A stretch of 41,242 nucleotides of DNA from the IMG/VR virus record IMGVR_UViG_3300021401_000020, positions 1 through 41,242 of that record. One strand, 5' to 3'. A program made the position numbers and the translations under genes. Numbering within the stretch: position 1 is the first letter of the stretch; each line of letters opens with the position of its first letter. Positions 28,232-35,630 of the stretch are shown here, one piece after another. The DNA comes from a virus. Below the pieces are notes generated by a model. It ran no database searches. It was not told the DNA's origin and worked only from the letters and a program-made list of their open reading frames with translations.

Positions 28232-28588
28232 ATGGCCGCCGTGACACTCGATCAGACCGTGCAGGACGAAATCGGCGCGATCAACATCGCCAACGACAAA
28301 CTAGCCGCCAGACTGACCGCTCTGGAGGAGGAGAACGCCGCGCTGAAAGCCGAGCTGAAGACGCCGGGTGCGCTGCTGAAGCCGACAACGCTGGATGCGA
28401 TCAAGGCCGCCCGCGCGCAGTCCGAAGCCAACGCCGCCAAAGCCGAGAAGATGGCCGCGCACCTGCCGGAGACCGAGAAGGTCGAGGCCGCACAGCGTCC
28501 GGCACCCCCGCCCCCGCCGGCGCCTCGGCCGGCACCCACGCCGCCAGCTCCGCAGCCGACACCAGCCGGCGCGATGGCGACCGCGTAG
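28232..28588 (+). CDS. coiled-coil, Pro-rich protein before portal
   Basis: A 118-residue protein. Residues 1-75 form a coiled coil (INIANDKLAARLTALEEENAALKAELK...IKAARAQSEANAAKAEKMAAHL). The end is a Pro/Ala tail (PAPPPPPAPRPAPTPPAPQPTPAG). GGAGG lies 6 bases before the ATG at 28232, a strong site. A possible portal- or scaffold-associated protein. No known family. Confidence 0.75.
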   Translation: MAAVTLDQTVQDEIGAINIANDKLAARLTALEEENAALKAELKTPGALLKPTTLDAIKAARAQSEANAAKAEKMAAHLPETEKVEAAQRPAPPPPPAPRPAPTPPAPQPTPAGAMATA

Positions 28589-28606
28589 CCATCCGGTTCC
28601 TGCCTT

Positions 28607-30376
28607 GTGCGTATTCCCTCGCGGCACCGCGGCCAATGGGCGGCCGAACTCATCCATGACTGCTCGGTGTCGCGGGCGCAGCGCATCCAGAGAGGCATAG
28701 CCTACAGGAACTTGTTTCTAACAGGGTCCGAGAATGGCGTTCCACAGACGTTTCTAAGAACGCACGACTTCATCCTCGATCTGCTTGCCGTCCTCTATTC
28801 GCCATCCGACCTGCGTTTCACGGTAGATTTCTTCGGCCAGGTCTCGCCCGTCGAGCGCGCGAAGGGCGTGGTCGCCGCCGCCATCCTCCATCAGCACATA
28901 GGGCAGGCGGAGATCGATGACGCCTGCGGTGAAGCCGCGCTGTGGTCGCTGATCAAGGGAAAGGCGATCCAGCAAATCGTTTGGTCCCGGCAGGGTCTGG
29001 AATCCTACCTGATCCAGCCGGAAGCCTTCGGCGTTTACAACGAGAGCATTTCGTCGCTGGAGCGACAAGAAGCGTTCGTCCATACCACTTTCCCGACCCG
29101 CTCCAAGTTCCGCCAGATGATCTACGGGCTGCCGGAGGCCCGTCAGAAGGAACTGATGGCCGCGTGCGATCGGTTGACCACGCGAGGGCGCGAAGGCGAC
29201 GACAGCACGAACGTGCTGAAGCAGATCATCGTCGGCGGGCTGTATCCATACGCCACGCAAGGCTCGCCGGCGGGGCAGTCGGGCGGTCAGATCACCCACC
29301 TGTTTGCGCCACAGGCCACCATGCCGCCAGCCGTTGTCGATAGCCTCGTTCCGATGGAAGAATTGTGGGTCTGGAATGAGGCCCAGGATGACTGGTGCAC
29401 GATCACCATGGTTGGCGAGGAGATCGTGTTCGGGGAGGACCAGCTTTTCAACGCCTTCAGCAGCCAATACCCGGTCAAGGACGAGAAGAACCCGCTGAAC
29501 GGCAAGCACGGCTTCATCGAGTTCTGCCCGATGCCGCTGGATCAGAACTTCTGGGGATTGTCGTTCGTCTATCTGGTCGCTTTGCTACAGCGTTCGATGA
29601 ATAACCGCATCGACGGGATCAACACTATGCTGCGCAAGGAGGAAGACCCGCCGCGGTTTGCCTCCGGCACAATGGGCATTAACCAGAACGCCTACGCGAA
29701 GCTGAACAAGCCGGGCGGATACTTCACGGACGGCTCTCCGAACGCGAAAATCCAGGATATCGTCAAGGAAATTCCCACCGATCTCTGGAAGTCGTTACAC
29801 GAGCTTAACCAGATGTTCGATCAGATCGCAGGCATGCCGCCGATGATGCGTGGCGAGGCCGAGGGCAGCGTGCGCAGCCAGGGGCAGAGCGATGCGATGA
29901 TCCGCATGGGCGGCGCGCGGCATAAGAACCCGGCGCTGAAGCTCGAACGCAGTGTGGAGCGAACCGGCGCGTTGTGCCTCGATATTCTGCGCGCGAAAAC
30001 CGTCGATATTCACACCGCATGGGTCAAACCAAACGTCAAAAGTCTGGAGATAGACGCGGAACCTGATCCGTCGCTTGAACCGCCCGCACCCGGCATGCAG
30101 CCGGTGTCATTCCAACTGCGGCATTTGAGTGAGCGTGCGCGAGTCACGGTTGATTCGCATAGCAGCAGCCCCGCGTTCAGGCACGAAAATAGGGCGCTTT
30201 TGTTTGCGTTGGCGAAGATCGGTGCGGCATCGCCGCAACAGGTCGTTGCAGGAACGCACCCGCCGAACGAAGATGCGATGATCGAGGATATCGAGGCCAA
30301 AACGATCGAGCAGGCGGCGTTCCTACAGGCGCACCCAGAACTGGCCGCCAAGGGCGGTGGGAAGACCAAGCACTAG
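28607..30376 (+). CDS. portal protein
   Basis: A 589-residue portal of a podovirus-like phage. Early residues (AQRIQRGIAYRNLFLTGSENGVPQTFLRTHDFILDLLAVLYSPSDLRF), the middle (HGFIEFCPMPLDQNFWGLSFVYLVALLQRSMNNRIDGINTML) and the later helix-rich GMPPMMRGEAEGSVRSQGQSDAM segment fit portal clip/stem/crown architecture. Its position between terminase and capsid and its length agree. The start is GTG at 28607, with no strong Shine-Dalgarno. It forms the dodecameric DNA gate to which the terminase and adaptor dock. Confidence 0.85.
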   Translation: MRIPSRHRGQWAAELIHDCSVSRAQRIQRGIAYRNLFLTGSENGVPQTFLRTHDFILDLLAVLYSPSDLRFTVDFFGQVSPVERAKGVVAAAILHQHIGQAEIDDACGEAALWSLIKGKAIQQIVWSRQGLESYLIQPEAFGVYNESISSLERQEAFVHTTFPTRSKFRQMIYGLPEARQKELMAACDRLTTRGREGDDSTNVLKQIIVGGLYPYATQGSPAGQSGGQITHLFAPQATMPPAVVDSLVPMEELWVWNEAQDDWCTITMVGEEIVFGEDQLFNAFSSQYPVKDEKNPLNGKHGFIEFCPMPLDQNFWGLSFVYLVALLQRSMNNRIDGINTMLRKEEDPPRFASGTMGINQNAYAKLNKPGGYFTDGSPNAKIQDIVKEIPTDLWKSLHELNQMFDQIAGMPPMMRGEAEGSVRSQGQSDAMIRMGGARHKNPALKLERSVERTGALCLDILRAKTVDIHTAWVKPNVKSLEIDAEPDPSLEPPAPGMQPVSFQLRHLSERARVTVDSHSSSPAFRHENRALLFALAKIGAASPQQVVAGTHPPNEDAMIEDIEAKTIEQAAFLQAHPELAAKGGGKTKH

Positions 30377-30417
30377 GCTCAACCCACCACCACCGTCGCC
30401 GTCGTAACGCGCGCTAT

Positions 30418-31062
30418 TCAGCCGGCGGGCGGCGTCGGCTGAGCGGTCTCGACCACGTTCGCGATGTCCAGACCGATCTGCGACGGCACGAATGCCGGTG
30501 CTACCTGATCAAACAGTTCCGCGTTATCCGCGGTGTTGCCGGCGCTGTCCGTGATCGCAATCCCGATACCCGTCAGCATGGGCGTGGTGACCGCCAGCCA
30601 GTTCACGCTGATCGTGGTCTGACCAGCGGCATTCTTGTCCACGACGGCCTGAAGGTGCGTGGTGTCGGAGCTGACCACGGTAAACACGTCGGCCGGATCG
30701 ACGGGAACCAGGGCGCCGGTTGGCGAAGTTTCAGTCACGACAAAATGTGCAACGACATTGGTTTTCAGAGGGTATGCGGCCATGACGGCTTCTCCTGTTT
30801 TGAGGTCGGTGAACGTGGGACGAAGCAGCACGATCTTGCCCGGCTGCGGTGGGGGTATGGTCTGTGAGAGAGCGGCCAATATCGCCGCCACGTCGGTCTG
30901 AAGGTTCGTCAGCGCCGCGGTGTTCGCGCGCAGTCCAGCCTGGAATTGGATGACTTCGCCCTGCAACTCGCCCTGATGACGCAGCACCCGATCAAGCAGG
31001 TCGTACAGCGTTGTGGGCGCCCGGTGGTAGTCCGGCCGGCGGTTGCTGGAATTGTCGGGCAT
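30418..31062 (-). CDS. counter-oriented protein with coiled coil and beta domain
   Basis: A 214-residue gene on the minus strand, alone in the plus-strand virion module. Residues 1-70 form a coiled coil (LYDLLDRVLRHQGELQGEVIQFQAGLRANTAALTNLQTDVAAILAALS). The rest looks like an Ig-like or beta-sandwich domain (GKIVLLRPTFTDLKTGEAVMAAYPLKTNVVAHFVVTETSPTG...TTISVNWLAV). It ends convergently 41 bases from the portal gene. Function unknown; decoration, fibre or cargo are possible. Its own promoter would be needed. Confidence 0.7.
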   Translation of the reverse strand: MPDNSSNRRPDYHRAPTTLYDLLDRVLRHQGELQGEVIQFQAGLRANTAALTNLQTDVAAILAALSQTIPPPQPGKIVLLRPTFTDLKTGEAVMAAYPLKTNVVAHFVVTETSPTGALVPVDPADVFTVVSSDTTHLQAVVDKNAAGQTTISVNWLAVTTPMLTGIGIAITDSAGNTADNAELFDQVAPAFVPSQIGLDIANVVETAQPTPPAG

Positions 31063-31091
31063 CTGACACCCAATATGGGGACTCCCAAGGA

Positions 31092-31131
31092 ACTATACGA
31101 CCGCTCCCGTAAAATCAATGGCTTGTTGACA
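31092..31131. promoter_or_regulatory. candidate divergent promoter pair
   Basis: On the minus strand, TTGATT and TATAGT are 15 bases apart, upstream of the counter-oriented gene. On the plus strand, a perfect TTGACA lies at 31126-31131, but the -10 (TTAGCG) is poor. Both are weak candidates. Confidence 0.3.
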
Positions 31132-31257
31132 TATGTGCAGATGAAGGATTAGCGTCGCCACAGTCTGGGTGTCCAGGCCGCGCGGTGGACTGCTCTCGCG
31201 CCCTCAGATGCTCGCTCCTGACGTTCAGGGGCGCGGATCGAAACAAGGAGACCAACG

Positions 31258-31302
31258 ATGGACGTACGTTATCGGCGCGGTCGGCGTAGGGGTCGCAAGT
31301 AA
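31258..31302 (+). CDS. 14-residue arginine-rich micro-protein
   Basis: MDVRYRRGRRRGRK: 7 Arg and 1 Lys in 14 residues. AAGGAG ends 8 bases before the ATG, an excellent site, so translation is plausible although the gene is far below usual size limits. Such protamine-like peptides can neutralise DNA or RNA or bind acidic proteins. It lies in the otherwise geneless stretch 31063-31386, before capsid genes. I know no described family. Confidence 0.5.
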   Translation: MDVRYRRGRRRGRK

Positions 31303-31386
31303 CCCTGATCCGGCTCTGAACAGGCACTGACGCGCGCCGCCCTCCTTGTTTCCCTGGTAGCGCGCGTCGGTCCCTACGGAGACCAC

Positions 31387-31839
31387 ATGGCCCTTGGGCC
31401 TATGCCCATGCCTCCCGGCGTTCCCGGCGGCGGACTGCCCCCAGGCGGTGCTCCCGGCGCAATGCCGCCCGGTATGCAGGCCCCGCCCGGCAATCTCGGC
31501 CCGGCCACCATCCCGCAGAACAACCCCGGCAACATCCTGCAAGCAATGCAGAAGTTGCAGGCCGCCACCAAGATGATCACCGAGGCGCTGCCGCAAATCC
31601 CCATGGGGACCGAACTGCACGGCGCTGTTCTCAAGATCGCCGCTGACCTCTCCAAGCACATCGGCGAGGCGCACGAGAACCACCAGAACCAGATTCAGAC
31701 GCTGCTGCAAGCCATCCAGTCGTCCAAGAACGATCAGCAGATGGGCATGCTCAACCGCGTTTCCCCGCCGCCCAATCAGCCGCCCGCCATGCCCGCCCCA
31801 GGCGGTGCTGGCGCACCGCCGCCCGCAATGGCGGCGTAA
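31387..31839 (+). CDS. Pro/Gly-rich helical virion-module protein
   Basis: A 150-residue protein. The first 40 residues are Pro/Gly/Met-rich (MPMPPGVPGGGLPPGGAPGAMPPG). A helical middle follows (LQAMQKLQAATKMITEALPQIPMGTELHGAVLKIAADLSKHIGEAHENHQNQIQTLLQAIQSS), and the tail is again Pro-rich. It precedes the capsid genes, so it is perhaps a scaffold- or ejection-associated protein. Good GGAGAC site. No family recognised. Confidence 0.7.
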   Translation: MALGPMPMPPGVPGGGLPPGGAPGAMPPGMQAPPGNLGPATIPQNNPGNILQAMQKLQAATKMITEALPQIPMGTELHGAVLKIAADLSKHIGEAHENHQNQIQTLLQAIQSSKNDQQMGMLNRVSPPPNQPPAMPAPGGAGAPPPAMAA

Positions 31840-31851
31840 CAGGAGACCCCC

Positions 31852-32049
31852 ATGGCCAACACCCAGAACAACCCGCCCGGCCCGTTCGCCCCGTATGACA
31901 ACACGATCAACGAAAGTGACAGTTTGATGAAGCGCGTGCCGTTTCCCAAGATGGACATCGGCGCGAACTCCACCGGCCTGCCGTCAGGGCTGATGAAGGA
32001 AGGCCCCGGCTCGATCTCCCACGTCGGCACCGGCGTAAAGAGCCGCTGA
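31852..32049 (+). CDS. small protein near capsid
   Basis: A 65-residue protein (MANTQNNPPGPFAPYDNTINESDSLMKRVPFPKMDIGANSTGLPSGLMKEGPGSISHVGTGVKSR), largely extended with Gly/Pro/Asn. AGGAGA lies before the ATG. A minor structural protein is likely by position. Unrecognised. Confidence 0.7.
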   Translation: MANTQNNPPGPFAPYDNTINESDSLMKRVPFPKMDIGANSTGLPSGLMKEGPGSISHVGTGVKSR

Positions 32050-32050
32050 C

Positions 32051-32656
32051 GTGTCGGATTCAGTCAGCGTTCCACGTGGCACGTATGATCTGCACGCCCG
32101 AACAGCCGCTCTGCTGGACCGCCTGCTGGGAGATCCCCGGACCGCGGAAGAAGCGGAGCGGCTGATCGCCACCGTCAACCCTGACGCCAAGTTTCCCCAT
32201 CGCGAACAGCGGGAAGCCCTGCTTGCTCCGGCCCTGAAGCGCCTGGACGAAGAATCCAAGAAGCGACAGGCGCTTGAGGAGAAGTGGGCGGATCGCGAGA
32301 AGACCGAGCGCGAGGCTGCGGAGAAGCAGCAGGAGAACGCCCTGGCCGCACGCCTCGATGCGGTGCGCGATCGCCGCGGCTTCTCCGAGGAAGCCATGCA
32401 GAAGCTGATGCAGCGCATGCGCGACCAGAACAACCCCGATGTCGATGCCGCCGCCGCGTGGGTTGCCGAACAGTCGCCGCGGCCCGGCCCGCAGGTCGGA
32501 CAGAACGATTTTCTCCCCCGCAGCGTCGATGTCTATGGCGCCAACTCTGGCGACAAGGCGTGGGAGGGGTTGCACAAGAATCCCGATGGTTGGCTCACAC
32601 AGGAACTCCGCAACATCGCGGTCGATCCTGAGTTCGCCAAGCTCGGTCAAGGTTAG
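32051..32656 (+). CDS. probable scaffolding protein
   Basis: A 201-residue acidic/basic coiled-coil protein immediately before the major capsid gene. Helices include REALLAPALKRLDEESKKRQALEEKWADREKTEREAAEKQQENALAARLDAVRDRRGFSEEAMQKLMQRMRDQ. The C-terminal 40 residues hold a compact, mostly helical segment that could bind coat protein. Position, composition and length fit a podovirus scaffold. The start is GTG at 32051, one base after the previous stop. No protease domain seen. Confidence 0.7.
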   Translation: MSDSVSVPRGTYDLHARTAALLDRLLGDPRTAEEAERLIATVNPDAKFPHREQREALLAPALKRLDEESKKRQALEEKWADREKTEREAAEKQQENALAARLDAVRDRRGFSEEAMQKLMQRMRDQNNPDVDAAAAWVAEQSPRPGPQVGQNDFLPRSVDVYGANSGDKAWEGLHKNPDGWLTQELRNIAVDPEFAKLGQG

Positions 32657-32673
32657 TAGAGGGCCAGTAATCC

Positions 32674-33768
32674 ATGTCCGGTTCAGTCACGCAATTCACC
32701 GGCCCGTCTTCTGGCGGTCTGGTTCCTGGTGGCCTCACCGGGCAGCAGCTTTCCTACATCACCCGACGCGCGATCATCCCGACCGTCTTCGTCCAGGTCT
32801 ATCAGGCGCATCCGCTGCTCTCGATGCTGCTGGCGAACACGCAGGCCGCCATGGGCGGCGTCGGGCAGATCACCTTCCCGGTCCAGGGCAGCTCGTTCGT
32901 CTCTTTCCAGTGGGGCGGGTTCGGCGGAGATTTCCAAATCCCGCAGGATCAGGTCGCGCTCAATCAGGCGCAGTTCAACCTCAAAGCCGGCATGGTGCCG
33001 ATCGGGTTCTTCGGCTTTGAGAGCATCATCCAGTCGAGCGAAGTGGTCATCCCAAAGCTCCGGGCGGTCACCTCTGACGCCGCCGTGGTGATGAAGCAGA
33101 GCCTCGCCACCGCGCTCTACCAGAACACCGGCAACAACCTGGCTTTGGACTCTCTGGTCGGTGCCTTCGACAACGGGACAAACGTTCCGTCCTATGGCGG
33201 CATCCCGCGGACCAACGGCTACTGGCAGGGCCAGTACTACCCAAACAGCGCCACCATCGTGAATCGCCTCGGCATCGCGCAGGCGCTGGTGAAGGTGCAG
33301 ACCGGAGCAGGCGGCGAGGCCCCGGATTTCGTGGTGATGAACCCGGTCAACTGGGCCACGCTCATGGCCGACTTCATGGGCGCGGAGGTGTTTCAGACCA
33401 CACCGCGATCGATCTATGGCCGGGATGCCGTGGTCAACGCCGGGTTCCGTGCGATCCGCGTTCTCGATACCCCGGTGTTCCCCGACCCGTTCTGCCCGGT
33501 CGGCGAGATGTACGCGATCAACTCGCGCTACCTCGCGATGTTCATGCACCCGAGCCTGCAAATGTACTTCACCGGGTTCGAGAGCATGATCCCGCAGGGG
33601 CAGTTGGCGTCCATCGGCGTGCTCGTGGCGGCACTGAATATGTGCTGCATGAAGCCGTCCTCGGGCGCCCACTTCACCGGGTTGCAGTCACCGGCCTGGT
33701 CGGGACCGCCATCGCCGCCGCCCGCACTCGCTTCGCAAACGGCTTTCGCCGGCCAGCCACTCGCGTAA
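32674..33768 (+). CDS. major capsid protein
   Basis: A 364-residue HK97-fold coat protein by position after a scaffold and by sequence character. Features are RRAIIPTVFVQVYQAHPLLSMLLANTQAAMGGVGQITFPVQGSSFVSFQWGGFGG near the N-terminus and GEAPDFVVMNPVNWATLMADFMGAEVFQTTPRSIYGRDAVVNAGFRAIRVLDTPVFPDP in the P/A-domain region. There is no delta-domain cleavage site I can point to. The C-terminal tail is Pro/Ala-rich. It should be the most abundant virion protein. Confidence 0.8.
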   Translation: MSGSVTQFTGPSSGGLVPGGLTGQQLSYITRRAIIPTVFVQVYQAHPLLSMLLANTQAAMGGVGQITFPVQGSSFVSFQWGGFGGDFQIPQDQVALNQAQFNLKAGMVPIGFFGFESIIQSSEVVIPKLRAVTSDAAVVMKQSLATALYQNTGNNLALDSLVGAFDNGTNVPSYGGIPRTNGYWQGQYYPNSATIVNRLGIAQALVKVQTGAGGEAPDFVVMNPVNWATLMADFMGAEVFQTTPRSIYGRDAVVNAGFRAIRVLDTPVFPDPFCPVGEMYAINSRYLAMFMHPSLQMYFTGFESMIPQGQLASIGVLVAALNMCCMKPSSGAHFTGLQSPAWSGPPSPPPALASQTAFAGQPLA

Positions 33769-33780
33769 GGGACACAGCAA

Positions 33781-34845
33781 ATGGTTTCTCGTTTTGGTGG
33801 TGTTGGCATTGCACTGCCGCTGAATCAGACCGGCACCAACGCCCTGGCATTGCCCGCCGGCGGCTCGTTCCTGGTCCCCCCCGGCTCGTTCAACCTGAAG
33901 CACGGCCTCGCATCGTCGGTGCAGACACTGGACCCGGTGCTGAACGTGTGGCGCCCGGCAGGGTCCGAGGCGCAGCAGTGGCAGCAGGTAGACAGCGACG
34001 GCGGGAACTACCGGGTCGCGAACACGACCGGTTGCCCTCTCGCCGCACTGCTGACCAACGCCGGCACTGGCTACACGTCGGCACCGGTGGTCGCCGCAAC
34101 GGCCGGCGCGTCCAAGTGGGTCGCCGTCATGGGGCAGGTGATCTCCACCACGATGACCGTGGTGCAGGGCGGCGCCAACTATGTCTATCCGCCGATCGTC
34201 ATCATCCAGGCGCCCCCGCCGGGCGGGATCCAGGCAACGGCCACTTCGGTGCTGACGGCTGGTGCCGTTTCGTCGCTGGTGGTGACCAACCAGGGCGGCG
34301 GGTATCTGACCGCACCGTTCGTCACCATCCTCAACGACCCGCGCGATATCACCGGCGGCGGTGCCGTGGTCACCACCACGCTGACCGGCGCGCAGACCGT
34401 CAACGGGGTCATCTGCATCGACCATGGCAATCCCGTCACCGCGCTGCCGTCGCTCACGTTTACCGGCGGCGGCGGAACGGGTGCGGTGGCCGTGCCGCTG
34501 ATGAACTGGGCGGTGCTGACCTATGCGGTGACCAGCGGTGGCACCGGGTTTACCGGCGCGGTGATCATCAACACGCTGGGCAACGGCGTGCCGACGACGG
34601 CCACGGCCTATGTCAATCCCGACACCCAGGCCAACTTCATCCGGTTCCGGCCTGCGACCATCCAGGGCGCTGCTTCGGCTGGCGTGATCGTCGCGGCCGG
34701 GCAAATCCTCATCGATCCAGGCTCCATCGGCGGCATCGCGTCAAACATCCAGATCGTCGCCACAGGCAGCATTCTCACCGCCGCCCCGACGCTGACGATC
34801 ACCGTGGGCGGCGTGACCGATTTCCTCTGGATGCAGATGGGTTAG
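33781..34845 (+). CDS. repeat-rich beta protein next to capsid
   Basis: A 354-residue, almost all-beta protein, with no long helix. Repeats of the form NAGTGYTSAPVV (about residue 94), GGANYVYPPIVI (132), QGGGYLTAPFV (173) and SGGTGFTGAVII (253) alternate with VTSxxVTN-type strands, suggesting a beta-solenoid or stacked beta rolls. The same repeat type fills the middle of the nozzle protein at 35631. Likely a head-decoration or tail/fibre-like structural protein. No enzyme motif. Confidence 0.75.
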   Translation: MVSRFGGVGIALPLNQTGTNALALPAGGSFLVPPGSFNLKHGLASSVQTLDPVLNVWRPAGSEAQQWQQVDSDGGNYRVANTTGCPLAALLTNAGTGYTSAPVVAATAGASKWVAVMGQVISTTMTVVQGGANYVYPPIVIIQAPPPGGIQATATSVLTAGAVSSLVVTNQGGGYLTAPFVTILNDPRDITGGGAVVTTTLTGAQTVNGVICIDHGNPVTALPSLTFTGGGGTGAVAVPLMNWAVLTYAVTSGGTGFTGAVIINTLGNGVPTTATAYVNPDTQANFIRFRPATIQGAASAGVIVAAGQILIDPGSIGGIASNIQIVATGSILTAAPTLTITVGGVTDFLWMQMG

Positions 34846-34868
34846 ACGTAGGCGCGGATTGAACCGGT

Positions 34869-35624
34869 GTGGCGCTGTCCGATTATCTCCAGGAAACCCG
34901 GAGCCTGATCCGCGACGCGCAAGGGCTGTTCGTCACTGACCAGAATCTGATCCAGCGCATCAACGAGGCGCGTGCCGACATCTCGTTGCTGACCTCGTGC
35001 ATCCGACGACTGATTACCGGCCAGCCGCCGTTCGGGGCACAGGCACAACCGGGCCTCGCGGTGGCCGGCGGTGCTATGCCGGGTTCCGATCCGAACAGCA
35101 CATTCGCGACAATCGCCGGCCAGGAACGCTACCCCTACATCGGTTTCGGCAACCTGTACCTGAACCAGCAGCACAAGGGCCTGCGCGGCATCTGCGACAC
35201 CATCTCGGTGTCCGTTTCGTGGGGCGGATCGGTGCGTCCGTCGCTCGATTGGATGCCGTTCGAGGACTTCCAGGCGTACTGCCGCTCGAATCAGGTGCTG
35301 GTGACCAACTATCCGATCGTCTGGAGCGTCTACAACGACGGCGAGGCGGGCGAAATCTACGTGTTTCCGGCGCCGCAGACCGCCAACGAGATGGAATGGG
35401 ACACGCTCTGCACCGCAGGACCGATCTACAAGGATGACGACTTCGACGCGGTGCCGCAGCCGTTCAAGTCGTGCGTGAAGTACTACGCCGCGGGCCGTGT
35501 GTTCGAGGACAGCGGTCGGTATGGCGCGGCGCAGCTTGCTTTCGCACGGTTTGAGAGCAGCGCGGAGTTAAGGCGAGGTGCGGTCGATCGAGGTAAAGTA
35601 CCGACCAGATATCCGGTGTGGTGA
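34869..35624 (+). CDS. head-to-tail adaptor-like protein
   Basis: A 251-residue protein. An N-terminal helical part (MALSDYLQETRSLIRDAQGLFVTDQNLIQRINEARADISLLTSCIRRLITG) resembles adaptor proteins of the P22 gp4/T7 gp11 kind, which follow capsid genes and begin with a helical portal-docking domain. The C-terminal half has beta strands (DWMPFEDFQAYCRSNQVLVTNYPIVWSVYNDGEAGEIYVFPAP), also typical. The GTG at 34869 starts it. It bridges portal and nozzle. Confidence 0.7.
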   Translation: MALSDYLQETRSLIRDAQGLFVTDQNLIQRINEARADISLLTSCIRRLITGQPPFGAQAQPGLAVAGGAMPGSDPNSTFATIAGQERYPYIGFGNLYLNQQHKGLRGICDTISVSVSWGGSVRPSLDWMPFEDFQAYCRSNQVLVTNYPIVWSVYNDGEAGEIYVFPAPQTANEMEWDTLCTAGPIYKDDDFDAVPQPFKSCVKYYAAGRVFEDSGRYGAAQLAFARFESSAELRRGAVDRGKVPTRYPVW

Positions 35625-35630
35625 TCGGCC

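Noticed and set aside
31125-31160. Plus-strand sigma70 promoter from the perfect TTGACA
   Set aside because: The -10 partner at correct spacing is poor, so it is kept only as a weak part of the paired candidate.
32683-33672. Long minus frame opposite the major capsid gene
   Set aside because: Shadow of a strongly biased coding region; His/Arg/Asp-rich with no domain.
33642-34862. A 406-residue plus frame overlapping the repeat-rich protein
   Set aside because: Arg/His-rich out-of-frame reading; the 33781 frame has the repeats and the better start.
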